From contig NZ_MSPP01000003.1 of the NCBI RefSeq assembly GCF_002150005.2, positions 186,001-250,000 of the forward strand: a DNA stretch of 64,000 nucleotides. Reading direction: 5' to 3'. The first letter of the stretch is position 1, and the number at the start of each line of letters is the position of its first letter. The notes under the pieces are model-generated. The model searched no databases. It worked only from the letters and a program-made list of their open reading frames with translations, and had not been told where the DNA came from. Source of the stretch: Marivivens niveibacter. GTDB taxonomy: Bacteria; Pseudomonadota; Alphaproteobacteria; Rhodobacterales; Rhodobacteraceae. Position numbers and translations under genes: made by a program. Of this stretch, positions 42,887 through 51,865 are shown one piece after another.

Positions 42887-43416
42887 TCTGCCCCCTTGAG
42901 CGTCATTGGCAGTCCTGCCGCCACGAACAATACAGTATCGGCTGCGGCGGCGATCTGTTGGTTCATTTTGCCATGAAGGTTTCGAAATTTTCGACCCATG
43001 GACGTTTCTGGCACCAATCCCATGCCTAATTCATTTGATACGATCACTACGGGCGCGGCGCAGCGGCGACAGGCCGCGACTAAATCATCGAATGCGGCGT
43101 CGGTATCGTGGTCATAATGCATCAAATTTCCTAACCACAGCGTCGCGCAATCAATCAAAATGGCCTGAGTTCCGTTCACAGAGTCGAGAAATTTGGGAAT
43201 ATTTATCGGCTCTTCGATGGTATCCCAACCGTCCCCGCGCTGCTGTCGGTGCGCGATCACCTTTGCCTGCATTTCGTCATCGAATGGCTGAGAAGTCGCT
43301 AAATATACAGGGTTTTTTCCTGATTGTCGTATGATCGACTCGGCATATTTGGATTTGCCGGACGCGGCACCACCTAGGACGAGTGTGAGTTTTTGCAACC
43401 TTAGTTGTGCAGACAT
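42883..43416 (-). CDS. cobU: adenosylcobinamide kinase / guanylyltransferase
   Basis: A 177-residue bifunctional enzyme (CobU, also CobP) activating adenosylcobinamide in cobalamin assembly. P-loop LVLGGAASGKSKYAE (about residues 12-26), VYLATSQPFDDEM, and DCATLWLGNL; VSNELGMGLVPETSMGRKFR follows. The ATG at 43416 has AAGGTGG; the longer frame is rejected. B12 is needed by the mutase meaA in this window. It is divergent from rpoH2. Confidence 0.93.
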   Translation of the reverse strand: MSAQLRLQKLTLVLGGAASGKSKYAESIIRQSGKNPVYLATSQPFDDEMQAKVIAHRQQRGDGWDTIEEPINIPKFLDSVNGTQAILIDCATLWLGNLMHYDHDTDAAFDDLVAACRRCAAPVVIVSNELGMGLVPETSMGRKFRNLHGKMNQQIAAAADTVLFVAAGLPMTLKGAE

Positions 43417-43419
43417 CGG

Positions 43420-43448
43420 TGATCCACCTTTGGAACTTTTTCGTAGCA
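43420..43448 (+). promoter_or_regulatory. possible RpoE-type promoter for rpoH2
   Basis: TGATCC, 18 bases, then TAGCA. This resembles the RpoE/ChrR singlet-oxygen promoter of Rhodobacter (recalled as TGATCC-N18-TAAGA), which is known to drive rpoHII. The -35 matches fully, the -10 three of five. It would start transcription about 42 bases before the ATG. Confidence 0.45.
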
Positions 43449-43496
43449 CTGTGAGTTAACCAAACAATTAACACAACAACACCCCAGGAGGTGACC

Positions 43497-44375
43497 ATGG
43501 CACTGGACAACACGACGGACTTTAACATTTCCCGCCGCGCCATGAAGGCGGAACTGTTGGACGCAGAGACCGAAGCGCAACTTGCATTTGCGTGGCGCGA
43601 CCATCAGGACACCGAGGCCCTCCACCGTTTGACGACCGCTTACATGCGTCTAGCAATTTCCATGGCCAGCAAGTTCCGCCGCTATGGCGCGCCGATGAAC
43701 GACCTGATTCAAGAAGCGTCGCTGGGCCTGATGAAAGCCGCCGAAAAATTTGATCCCGACCGTGGCGTTCGTTTTTCGACCTATGCCGTTTGGTGGATCA
43801 AGGCGAGCATCCAAGATTTCGTAATGCGCAACTGGTCGATGGTTCGTACCGGTTCGACCAGTAGCCAAAAATCACTGTTCTTCAATATGCGCCGCATCCA
43901 GGCGCGTCTAGAGCGTGAAGCATCCAAAGATGGCATCACGCTGGAACGCGCTGAGCTATATGCGTCGATTGCAGCAGAGTTGAAGGTGCCCGTGCATGAC
44001 GTTGAAATGATGGATGGTCGTCTGTCCGGTTCCGATTTTTCGCTGGATGCGACCCAATCGACCGAAGACGAAGGACGCAGCTGGATCGATACCATCGAAG
44101 ACGAAAGCGAACAGGCTGAACATCTGGTCGAACACGAACACGATCAAGAACAGCTACGTGTTTGGATGAACCTTGCACTGTCCGAGCTGAACGAACGTGA
44201 ACAATTCATCGTCCGCGAACGCAAGCTGCGCGAAGATCCTCGTACGCTGGAAAGTCTGGGCGATGAGCTGGGCTTGTCCAAAGAACGCGTTCGTCAGGTA
44301 GAGGCAGCAGCATTTGGCAAAATGCGCAAGAGCCTTGAAGCGCAGTCAAAAGAGGTGTTCAACTTCCTCGCATGA
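43497..44375 (+). CDS. rpoH2: RNA polymerase sigma-32 factor, RpoH2 type
   Basis: A 292-residue group 3 sigma factor. Region 2 carries PMNDLIQEASLGLMKAAEKF and FSTYAVWWIKASIQDFVMRN; the RpoH box appears as SSQKSLFFNMRR near residues 122-133; region 4 has LSKERVRQVEAAAFGKMRKS. The box variant and SMVRTGSTSSQKS resemble RpoHII of Rhodobacter, linked to oxidative and singlet-oxygen stress, more than RpoHI. A GTG at 43491 is inside the AGGAGGTG ribosome-binding site, so the ATG at 43497 is the start. Confidence 0.88.
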   Translation: MALDNTTDFNISRRAMKAELLDAETEAQLAFAWRDHQDTEALHRLTTAYMRLAISMASKFRRYGAPMNDLIQEASLGLMKAAEKFDPDRGVRFSTYAVWWIKASIQDFVMRNWSMVRTGSTSSQKSLFFNMRRIQARLEREASKDGITLERAELYASIAAELKVPVHDVEMMDGRLSGSDFSLDATQSTEDEGRSWIDTIEDESEQAEHLVEHEHDQEQLRVWMNLALSELNEREQFIVRERKLREDPRTLESLGDELGLSKERVRQVEAAAFGKMRKSLEAQSKEVFNFLA

Positions 44376-45121
44376 GGAAGTTGATTCTTTTTGTCAGCCT
44401 TTGGGCCGCGCCGGTCGCCGCGCAGGATGTTTGGGTTTTAGGTGAAATCCACGACAATCCTGCGCACCATATCGAACAGGCAAATCTGGTTGCGGAAATC
44501 CAACCCACTGCTGTCGTGTTTGAAATGCTATCGCCAGATCAGGCCGACATCATAAACCGCGATGTTGATCCTGCGGAAGTTGGCAATGCCGTCGGTTGGG
44601 CCGACAGTGGCTGGCCTGACTACTCAATCTACCAACCCATTTTCGAACAGCTGAATGGCGCGCGTGTCTACGGCGCGTCTTTGCCACGCGAGGTCGTGAT
44701 GTCAGCAGCAGGCCAAGGTGCGGCAGCTGTTTTCGGCCCCGACGCAGGCGATTTCGGTCTGGCCCCCTTGGATGCTGAAAAGCAGGCCGCGTTCGAAGAA
44801 GAGATTTTCCTATCCCACTGTTCGGCCATGCCCCGCGATGTTTTAGGCGGCATAGTTGAGGCGCAGCGCCTGCGCGATGCTCATTTCGCCCGTGTGGCAT
44901 TGAGCGCTCTGCGCGAAACTAGCGGACCTGTGGCTGTAATTACAGGCAACGGTCACGCCCGAAACGACCGCGCTATCCCTGCGATTATTGCATCGGCAGC
45001 GCCTGAGGTCGATGTTGTGTCCTATGGCATTTTGGAAAACGCAGACGACAGCGGATTATATGACGTGACCATCGTCACGGGCGCGTTTGATCGCCCTGAT
45101 CCCTGCGACGCTTTCAACTGA
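44372..45121 (+). CDS. ChaN family haem-binding-like protein
   Basis: A 249-residue exported protein with a signal peptide (to about residue 18, VAA-QDV) and the ChaN domain: VLGEIHDNPAHHIEQANLV (about residues 22-40), VFEMLSPDQA, and C-terminal VAVITGNGHARNDRAIP. Campylobacter ChaN binds haem for iron uptake, but here there is no lipobox and the haem ligands are uncertain. The ATG overlaps the rpoH2 stop (ATGA). Confidence 0.78.
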   Translation: MRKLILFVSLWAAPVAAQDVWVLGEIHDNPAHHIEQANLVAEIQPTAVVFEMLSPDQADIINRDVDPAEVGNAVGWADSGWPDYSIYQPIFEQLNGARVYGASLPREVVMSAAGQGAAAVFGPDAGDFGLAPLDAEKQAAFEEEIFLSHCSAMPRDVLGGIVEAQRLRDAHFARVALSALRETSGPVAVITGNGHARNDRAIPAIIASAAPEVDVVSYGILENADDSGLYDVTIVTGAFDRPDPCDAFN

Positions 45122-45176
45122 TTGTTCTTTTCATCCAGCATGGTTAGGGTCATCCCACATTTTTCGGAGAGCCCCC

Positions 45177-46379
45177 ATGCTGGCAAACAAACGCATCCTG
45201 CTGATTATCGGCGGCGGCATCGCTGCGTTCAAATCGCTTGATTTGATCCGACGCTTGCGCGAACAAGGCGCAGCAGTTACGCCCGTTTTGACCAAGGCTG
45301 GCGCTGAATTCGTAACGCCTTTGTCCGTGTCGGCCCTGGCTGCGGAAAAGGTCTATCAGGATTTGTTTGATCTGACGGATGAGGCTGAAATGGGCCACAT
45401 CGAACTATCCCGTTCCGCTGATCTGGTCGTCGTTGCCCCTGCGACCGCCGACCTGATGGCGAAAATTGCGAACGGTCAGGCGAATGATCTGGCGTCAACG
45501 CTGCTCATGGCCACCGATACGCCCGTTTTGATCGCGCCGTCGATGAATGTACGCATGTGGGAACACCCCGCGACACAGCGAAACCTGAAAACTTTGCAAG
45601 GCGATGGCATCATGATTGTCGGCCCAGACGAGGGCAATATGGCCTGCGGTGAATTCGGCCCCGGTCGGTTGGCCGAAGTGCCCGACATCATCGCTTCGAT
45701 CCGTGTCGTGCTGTCCGATGGCCCGCTGCGCGGTAAACGCGTGTTGGTTACCTCTGGTCCGACCCACGAACCGATCGACCCCGTGCGTTATATCGCGAAC
45801 CGGTCGTCGGGCGCCCAAGGCACCGCCGTTGCCAAAGCTCTGGTCGAACTAGGGGCAGAGGTCGTGTTCGTCACAGGCCCCGCAGATGTGCCGCCGCCCG
45901 TTGGCGTGCAGGTCGTCGCCGTTGAAACCGCCCAACAGATGAAACACGCGGTCGAGGCGAACCTGCCCGTAGACGCCGCCGTTTTCGCCGCCGCCGTGGC
46001 GGATTGGCGCGTGTCCACGGCCTCGATGTCGAAAATTAAAAAACAAAACGGGGCGCTGCCCGTTCTGGAATTCGCTGAAAACCCCGACATTTTGGCCGCC
46101 GTCAGCCAAATGACCGTTGGTCGTCCGCCGCTGGTTGTCGGCTTTGCCGCGGAAACCGACGATGTCATCGCCCATGCGACCGCCAAACGCGCACGCAAGG
46201 GATGCGATTGGATCGTTGCCAATGATGTTTCCCCTGAAACGGGGATCATGGGCGGCGCAGAAAACGCGGTGACAATCATTTTCGAAGGCGGCGCAGATGA
46301 ATGGCCCCGCATGACCAAAGATGCCGTTGCCCAAAAATTGGCCGAACGCATCGCCAGCGCTATTTTAGACAAAGACTAA
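45177..46379 (+). CDS. coaBC: phosphopantothenoylcysteine synthetase/decarboxylase
   Basis: A 400-residue bifunctional enzyme of coenzyme A synthesis. The N-terminal flavin-dependent decarboxylase (CoaC) has IGGGIAAFKSLDLIRRL, the active-site histidine region AEMGHIELSR and APSMNVRMWEHPA. The C-terminal synthetase (CoaB) has TSGPTHEPIDPVRYIANRSS and AAVADWRV. CGGAGAG precedes the ATG; the frame extending to 45087 overlaps chaN and is rejected. Confidence 0.96.
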   Translation: MLANKRILLIIGGGIAAFKSLDLIRRLREQGAAVTPVLTKAGAEFVTPLSVSALAAEKVYQDLFDLTDEAEMGHIELSRSADLVVVAPATADLMAKIANGQANDLASTLLMATDTPVLIAPSMNVRMWEHPATQRNLKTLQGDGIMIVGPDEGNMACGEFGPGRLAEVPDIIASIRVVLSDGPLRGKRVLVTSGPTHEPIDPVRYIANRSSGAQGTAVAKALVELGAEVVFVTGPADVPPPVGVQVVAVETAQQMKHAVEANLPVDAAVFAAAVADWRVSTASMSKIKKQNGALPVLEFAENPDILAAVSQMTVGRPPLVVGFAAETDDVIAHATAKRARKGCDWIVANDVSPETGIMGGAENAVTIIFEGGADEWPRMTKDAVAQKLAERIASAILDKD

Positions 46380-46391
46380 AGGAACCACTCT

Positions 46392-46856
46392 GTGCCTGAT
46401 ATTCAAATCGAATGGTTGGATGACGCCGATCAATCCGTTGCGCTGCCAAGCTATGAAACGTTGGGCGCGGCGGGTGCAGATGTGCGCGCGAATTTTCCAG
46501 CGGATGCGCGTGATGGCGTGACGATCCCCGCAGGTGGCCGCAGCCTGATCCCGACGGGGTTCCGCATGGAAATCCCCGAAGGATACGAAGTTCAAGTGCG
46601 CCCTCGCTCAGGCCTTGCCCTTAAACACGGCATCACACTGCCGAACACTCCCGGCACGATCGATAGCGATTATCGCGGCCCTGTTGGTGTCATCATCATG
46701 AACGCAGGCGATCAGGATTTTCACATCGCCCACGGTGATCGCATCGCGCAATTCGTCGTGGCACCCGTGGTGCAGGGCCGTTTCGTGGTTGCCGGCAAAG
46801 AATTGTCCGACACAGCACGCGGTCAGGGCGGTTTCGGATCGACGGGCCGCGCATGA
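46392..46856 (+). CDS. dut: deoxyuridine 5'-triphosphate nucleotidohydrolase
   Basis: A 154-residue trimeric dUTPase with all five motifs: GAAGADVRANF, RSGLALKHGI, GTIDSDYRG, GDRIAQFVVAPV and RGQGGFGSTG. It removes dUTP and supplies dUMP. The start is a GTG with AAGGA 8 bases upstream. coaBC-dut is a common pair. It overlaps the following moeB-like gene by 4 bases. Confidence 0.97.
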   Translation: MPDIQIEWLDDADQSVALPSYETLGAAGADVRANFPADARDGVTIPAGGRSLIPTGFRMEIPEGYEVQVRPRSGLALKHGITLPNTPGTIDSDYRGPVGVIIMNAGDQDFHIAHGDRIAQFVVAPVVQGRFVVAGKELSDTARGQGGFGSTGRA

Positions 46857-47905
46857 TTATTGTCCTGATCATGGCAGGGGTGATGTGGGGTGTTGGCGCC
46901 GCTATGGGCGCGCCGCGCCGCGCCCGTTGGGTCATGATCGGGATTTTGATGGTGGCCGTTTTGCTGGCCAACATCGTTTTGCCTGCGGGCAACCCACTAC
47001 GACAAGCCACAGGCGGAGAGCCGCGTCTATGGGCGCTCGTTATCGGCTTTGCAGGGCTCGTCTGGGCGTATCGTTTCGGCCTGCGGGCGCTGAAAACGCG
47101 GATCGCAGCCCGCGATGCCGCTGACGCGCCCGCCTTGCCAACGGGCAGTTTCACAGATGCCGAATTAGATCGTTATGCGCGTCACATGATGCTGCGGGAA
47201 ATTGGCGGGCCAGGGCAAAAGAAACTGAAGAACGCGCGGGTTCTGGTGATTGGGGCAGGGGGTCTGGGATCGCCCGCGCTGCAATATCTGGCCGCTGCGG
47301 GTGTTGGGACCATCGGGATCGTTGATGATGACGAGGTGGATAATTCCAACCTGCAACGCCAAACCATTCACGCCGACCAAAACATAGGCATGCCAAAGGT
47401 GCATTCAGCCGCGAAAACCATGCGCGCCCTGAACCCGTGGATCGAGGTGCGCCCCTATCACCGTCGCCTAACTGCCGAAGACGCCGAAACCCTGTTCGCG
47501 GATTATGATCTGATCCTTGACGGGTCCGACAATTTCCCGACCCGTTATCTGGTCAATAAAATCGCGGTAAAGCTGGGCAAACCCCTGATCGCCGCTGCCA
47601 TGACCCAGTGGGAAGGCCAGATTTCGCTATATGATCCAGCCCGCGGTGGCCCTTGTTATCAATGCGTGTTCCCGCAGGCCCCAGCGCCCGAATTGGTCCC
47701 ATCCTGCGCCGAAGCTGGAGTTTTGGGCCCGTTGCCGGGCGTCGTCGGGTCCATGATGGCGGCAGAGGCTGTGAAATACATCACCGGCGCGGGTGATCCG
47801 CTGCGGGGCAGGTTGATGATGTATGATGCGCTATATGCCGACACGCGGATTATGAAAACCAAACCGCGTGACGATTGCCCCATATGCAAAAGCCGACCCC
47901 AGTAG
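46853..47905 (+). CDS. moeB: MoeB/ThiF/HesA adenylyltransferase with N-terminal membrane region
   Basis: A 350-residue E1-like enzyme. Residues 1-80 form about three transmembrane helices, then an ARHMMLREIGGPGQKKL start of the ThiF domain, nucleotide loop VIGAGGLGSPALQYLAAAG (about residues 131-149), zinc ligands CYQC and CPIC, and the catalytic cysteine in VPSCAEAGVLGPLPG. It should adenylate a sulfur carrier (MoaD or ThiS) for molybdopterin or thiamine. The membrane region is absent from E. coli MoeB. Confidence 0.88.
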   Translation: MIIVLIMAGVMWGVGAAMGAPRRARWVMIGILMVAVLLANIVLPAGNPLRQATGGEPRLWALVIGFAGLVWAYRFGLRALKTRIAARDAADAPALPTGSFTDAELDRYARHMMLREIGGPGQKKLKNARVLVIGAGGLGSPALQYLAAAGVGTIGIVDDDEVDNSNLQRQTIHADQNIGMPKVHSAAKTMRALNPWIEVRPYHRRLTAEDAETLFADYDLILDGSDNFPTRYLVNKIAVKLGKPLIAAAMTQWEGQISLYDPARGGPCYQCVFPQAPAPELVPSCAEAGVLGPLPGVVGSMMAAEAVKYITGAGDPLRGRLMMYDALYADTRIMKTKPRDDCPICKSRPQ

Positions 47906-47914
47906 GTCGGCTTT
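47889..47914. terminator. bidirectional terminator between moeB and the sulfotransferase gene
   Basis: AAAGCCGACC and GGTCGGCTTT pair perfectly over ten bases with a six-base loop. The stem starts within the last codons of moeB and serves the convergent gene ending at 47919. Confidence 0.75.
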
Positions 47915-47918
47915 AGTC

Positions 47919-48737
47919 TCAGTCACCCAATTTGGCGTGAACTTCTTCCAGATCGACTTCGCCGATTGGCATTTTGTTTCCAGGGTTTTCAAAGTCGTAT
48001 TTGAACAGCTGGAAATCCTTTTTGTAGATCTCGTACACCAGATGCATCGACAAATCGTCGAAATAGTCTTCGACCGGATGCGCGCGTTTTGGGCCGTGGC
48101 CTTCGGATTCGTTAAAACGTGGGATATTGGCCAGATCAATCGAATGGGCCGTTTTGCAGTTATCCAGAACGACCTGCATGCCTTCGTTGAACTTTTCGGT
48201 AAAGAAAATGTGGTCATAGGTGCCGCCGTTCACGATGAACGTGGAAATATGGCCCGACATAGCCGACCAGTGGATGTCTGGTTCCATCGGACGTTTCCAA
48301 CGGATGGTGTCGCGGGCGAACAATAGGAAACGACGGAACGACTGGATCTGGTCAAAATCAAAACCGTCTTCTGGGCTGCCTACTTCGATGCCGTATTTCT
48401 GGATCAGGGTTGGCACCAGATTGCCGCGATAGCGTTTGCCGTTGCGCTGAATGCCGCAGATTTTGTCAAAGAACGACGACAAGATGCGGGTGTATGGGTT
48501 GCGAACGCAGGTAAAAGCATAGCTTTTGTGTGCCTTCACATTATCCGTGATAAGCTGCTGGCTGCTATCAAACGCCCATTTGTGCATGCCGTCGTTGGCA
48601 TCGTGGATGTCGCCATCAAAAAAACGACCATGATCGGAATAAAACATAATCTGACCGATCGACGAACATGCGCATTTCGGAACAACCCGATATACCATGC
48701 TTTCACTTTCGGTCATCCAAGTGCCCGGAAACCCCAT
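47919..48737 (-). CDS. sulfotransferase family protein
   Basis: A 272-residue PAPS-dependent sulfotransferase of the carbohydrate (family 2) type. The 5'-phosphosulfate loop is VPKCACSSIG (residues 19-28) and the 3'-phosphate motif is CVRNPYTRILSSFFDK (77-92). There is no signal peptide, so it is probably cytoplasmic and acts on sugar precursors or glycolipids. AAGGGAAGAG precedes the ATG. It is divergent from a GT14 glycosyltransferase, suggesting a sulfated surface glycan. Confidence 0.82.
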   Translation of the reverse strand: MGFPGTWMTESESMVYRVVPKCACSSIGQIMFYSDHGRFFDGDIHDANDGMHKWAFDSSQQLITDNVKAHKSYAFTCVRNPYTRILSSFFDKICGIQRNGKRYRGNLVPTLIQKYGIEVGSPEDGFDFDQIQSFRRFLLFARDTIRWKRPMEPDIHWSAMSGHISTFIVNGGTYDHIFFTEKFNEGMQVVLDNCKTAHSIDLANIPRFNESEGHGPKRAHPVEDYFDDLSMHLVYEIYKKDFQLFKYDFENPGNKMPIGEVDLEEVHAKLGD

Positions 48738-48888
48738 ACTCTTCCCTTCTTTTGCACGCCGTTCGCCCCTAGATGGTCGACGTCAAATATTATCGCCCAT
48801 AAAAAGCAAAGAAACACTGTTTTTTCAATGGCTCTTTGGGCTATCTAGAGGAAACTGAAAAGAACCAAGCTGGGTTATTGTTTCCGCT

Positions 48889-50466
48889 ATGGCAAAAATC
48901 GCCTTTATCCTACTTTGTCATAAAAACCCCGAAGCCATCATCCAGCAGGCCGAACAGCTGACGGCGGTTGGCGATTATATCTCGATTCACTTTGATGCCA
49001 GCGCGCCGCAAGCGGCCTACGATCTGATCGTTCAGGAACTTTCGGACAATCCGAATGTGACCTTTGCGAAAAAACGGATCAAATGTGGCTGGGGTGAATG
49101 GAGCCTTGTTCAAGCGTCGCTGTATGCGATTGAAGCTGCGGTAGACGCCTTTCCGCGTGCGACCCATTTTTACATGGTGTCCGGCGACTGCATGGCCGTA
49201 AAATCCGCGAAATACGCGCACCGTTTTTTGGATTCACACGACAAAGATTACGTCGAAAGTTTCGATTTCTTCGAAAGCGACTGGATCAAGACAGGCATGA
49301 AAGAAGAGCGTCTGATTTATCGTCACTGGTTCAATGAACGCACGCATAAACGGCTGTTTTATTGGTCGTTCTGGGCGCAGCGTCGTTTCGGTCTTACGCG
49401 CAAAATCCCCGAAGACATTCAGGTGCAAATCGGTAGCCAATGGTGGTGTTTGCGCCGACGCACGATCGAATGGATTATTGATTTCACGCGCCAACGCAAA
49501 GACGTGATGAAATTCTTTTCCACGACGTGGATTCCAGACGAGACATTTTTCCAAACGCTTGTGCGCCATCTGGTGCCCGAAAAGGAAATTGATACGCGCA
49601 CTTTGACGTTTTTGATGTTCACTGACTACGGCATGCCGGTGACGTTCTATAACGATCACTACGATATGTTGTTGGCGCAGGATTCCCTGTTCGCACGCAA
49701 GATCAGCCCCGAAGCCACTGAATTGCGGAAACGTTTGGGGCGACTTTATGCGTCTGAACGGTCGGATTTTCCGATATCGAACGAAGGTCGGAACCTATTC
49801 AAATTCCTGACGGGCCGCGGACGCGAAGGACGACGATATGCCCCGCGTTTCTGGGAGTCAGAGGCATCGTTGGGCCGTGATCGTGAACTGTTGATCGTGG
49901 CGTGCAAAAAATGGCACGTTGCCAAACGCCTGATTGCGTCCATTGAACAGCACGCCAACATTCCTGTGACGGCCTATCTGTTTAACGAAGAATCGACGCC
50001 GCTGCCTGATCTGGGAGGTATTCAGGCGACATTGGGCAAACGTCACCGTCACCGCCGTGCGCTGATGCGGATGTTGTTCGATTACCATGAAACCGACCGT
50101 ATGGTTGTTTGTATGGACACAGCGAACCTAGATCTGATGCAGGATTTTGCGAACGATCGTTCCATTACCAAGATTCTTGAAATTCAGTGTAATTTCTCTG
50201 ACGATTATATCCGCGGGCACGCCCAGCGGGTGGGGCTTATGGGTGAAGAAACAGACTCTGAAACCACTGCGCGCCTGATTCCAACCGTTCGCAACGATCT
50301 AGCCCACGAAAGCGACCGTATCCGCGACAGCGGTTTCGAATCCTACAACAGGATTATCGAAACCCTACCACCCGAAGAAAACGCAACCGCGCTTGCGTCA
50401 TTCCTGACCGTATCCGAAGATACCGCGCGCCAAATCGCGCAAACTCCACACCTATTCGTTGACTGA
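48889..50466 (+). CDS. GT14-like (Branch) glycosyltransferase with extra C-terminal domain
   Basis: A 525-residue protein. The N-terminal 290 residues resemble core-2/I-branching beta-1,6-N-acetylglucosaminyltransferases (IAFILLCHKNPEAIIQQAEQ; HFYMVSGDCMAVKS; GSQWWCLRRRTIEWIIDF; WIPDETFFQTLV). The C-terminal half (from about 330) is a separate domain annotated in related proteins as DUF5928, with no function I know. No signal peptide. No strong ribosome-binding site precedes the ATG. It probably adds GlcNAc-type sugars to a surface glycan. Confidence 0.78.
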   Translation: MAKIAFILLCHKNPEAIIQQAEQLTAVGDYISIHFDASAPQAAYDLIVQELSDNPNVTFAKKRIKCGWGEWSLVQASLYAIEAAVDAFPRATHFYMVSGDCMAVKSAKYAHRFLDSHDKDYVESFDFFESDWIKTGMKEERLIYRHWFNERTHKRLFYWSFWAQRRFGLTRKIPEDIQVQIGSQWWCLRRRTIEWIIDFTRQRKDVMKFFSTTWIPDETFFQTLVRHLVPEKEIDTRTLTFLMFTDYGMPVTFYNDHYDMLLAQDSLFARKISPEATELRKRLGRLYASERSDFPISNEGRNLFKFLTGRGREGRRYAPRFWESEASLGRDRELLIVACKKWHVAKRLIASIEQHANIPVTAYLFNEESTPLPDLGGIQATLGKRHRHRRALMRMLFDYHETDRMVVCMDTANLDLMQDFANDRSITKILEIQCNFSDDYIRGHAQRVGLMGEETDSETTARLIPTVRNDLAHESDRIRDSGFESYNRIIETLPPEENATALASFLTVSEDTARQIAQTPHLFVD

Positions 50467-50474
50467 GGCGACCC

Positions 50475-50837
50475 ATGGAATTCAACTACGACCCCCAGAA
50501 TATTTTCGCGAAAATCCTGCGCGGCGAAATTCCGAACAATACCGTTTACGAAAACGATCACGCGCTGGCGTTTCATGACATCGCGCCCCAGGCACCAACC
50601 CATATTCTGGTGATCCCCAAAGGCCCGTATATGTCGCTTGACCATTTTGCCCGTGACGCATCCGCCGACGAACAGGTTTGTTTCATGCAGGCCGTTGCCA
50701 AAGTGTGCGAAATCGCTGGCGTTGACGACGGGTTCCGCGCGATCGCCAACAGCCGTGAACACGGCATCCAAGAGGTCCCGCATTTCCATCTGCACATCGT
50801 TGCGGGCCGCGTTTTGGGCCGGATGCTGGAACAGTAA
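50475..50837 (+). CDS. HIT domain (histidine triad) nucleotide hydrolase
   Basis: A 120-residue HINT-type protein: NIFAKILRGEIPNNTVYEND at the N-terminus and the histidine triad EVPHFHLHIVAGR near residues 99-111. Family members hydrolyse purine nucleoside phosphoramidates and acyl-AMP. It follows the glycosyltransferase by 8 bases and probably shares its transcript. Its stop abuts that of the convergent ABC ATPase. Confidence 0.93.
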   Translation: MEFNYDPQNIFAKILRGEIPNNTVYENDHALAFHDIAPQAPTHILVIPKGPYMSLDHFARDASADEQVCFMQAVAKVCEIAGVDDGFRAIANSREHGIQEVPHFHLHIVAGRVLGRMLEQ

Positions 50838-51770
50838 TCAGCTGGCCGACGTAAGGGCGAGGAACACGTCCTCTAGGTCGGCCTCTTCGGTTTTGATGTC
50901 GCTGATTTTGATATTGGCGGCATGGACCACCGACAAAACCTGTTCGGCGGAAATTTCGCGCGGTTTGTACGTCAACGCGATTGATCCGTCATGGCGTTTT
51001 GTCCCTGTGATGCCAGCGGGCAGGGCGGGAACATCCGCGTCATGGCTGGGCATGATCACCATGGTTTTGTTGTCCAAACGGCCCAGCAGATTTGATGTCG
51101 TGTCGCGCGTGATCAGTTCGCCATTGTTGATGATGGCGATTTCGTCGCACATTTCCTGCGCTTCTTCCAAATAGTGGGTCGTCAGGATGATGGTCATCCC
51201 CAGTTCTTCGTTCAGGCGACGCACATTGGCCCACAGCATGTTACGCAGATTGATATCAACGCCCGCTGTTGGTTCGTCCAACACCAAAATTTGCGGCGCG
51301 TGAACCAGCGCTTTGCCCAATAGCAAACGGCGACGCATCCCGCCCGATAGGGACCGCGCATAAGCCTCGGCTTTGTCTGTTAGGCCGATTAGTTCCAGAA
51401 TCTCTGCTGTTTTGCGCTGCGATTTTGGCACGCCGTATAGGCCCGCCTGCACCTCTAGGCTGCCGCGAGGCGTGAAAAACGGATCAAGGTTCGGCTCTTG
51501 GGGCATGATGCCGATGGCGGCGCGGGATTGGCGCGGATTTACGTCCTGATCGAAACCCCAGATTTTCACGTTGCCGTCGGTTTTGTTCACCAGCCCCGCC
51601 AAAATGTTGATAATCGTAGATTTTCCAGCGCCATTCGGCCCCAAAAGCCCGAAAATAGATCCACGTGGGATGTTCAGATCGATCCCTTTTAACGCTTCTT
51701 TCGCATCGGATCGGCCAGTTGCGGCATAGGTTTTGCGCAGGCCGGTGATTTCGATGGCATTTTCTGTCAT
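50838..51770 (-). CDS. ABC-2 type transporter ATP-binding protein
   Basis: A 311-residue exporter-type ATPase: Walker A GLLGPNGAGKST (about residues 41-52), LSGGMRRRLLLGKALVHAP signature, Walker B ILVLDEPTAGVD, switch histidine in LTTHYLEEAQEM, and a C-terminal DUF4162-like extension. No permease gene is adjacent, so its partner is elsewhere. AGGAACC supports the ATG at 51770 rather than the longer frame to 51815. Confidence 0.88.
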   Translation of the reverse strand: MTENAIEITGLRKTYAATGRSDAKEALKGIDLNIPRGSIFGLLGPNGAGKSTIINILAGLVNKTDGNVKIWGFDQDVNPRQSRAAIGIMPQEPNLDPFFTPRGSLEVQAGLYGVPKSQRKTAEILELIGLTDKAEAYARSLSGGMRRRLLLGKALVHAPQILVLDEPTAGVDINLRNMLWANVRRLNEELGMTIILTTHYLEEAQEMCDEIAIINNGELITRDTTSNLLGRLDNKTMVIMPSHDADVPALPAGITGTKRHDGSIALTYKPREISAEQVLSVVHAANIKISDIKTEEADLEDVFLALTSAS

Positions 51771-51865
51771 GTTCGGTTCCTGCATTTTCAGCGCACGGGG
51801 TTGATATAGGTTCAATCACGATCTAAAGCGGAGAGTGTCCAGCGACAACCAATATAGGCTTAGTG

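Noticed and set aside
43456-43471. TTAA ... TTAA before rpoH2 as a CtrA site
   Set aside because: The spacing is 8 bases instead of the usual 7, and the flanks do not match well.
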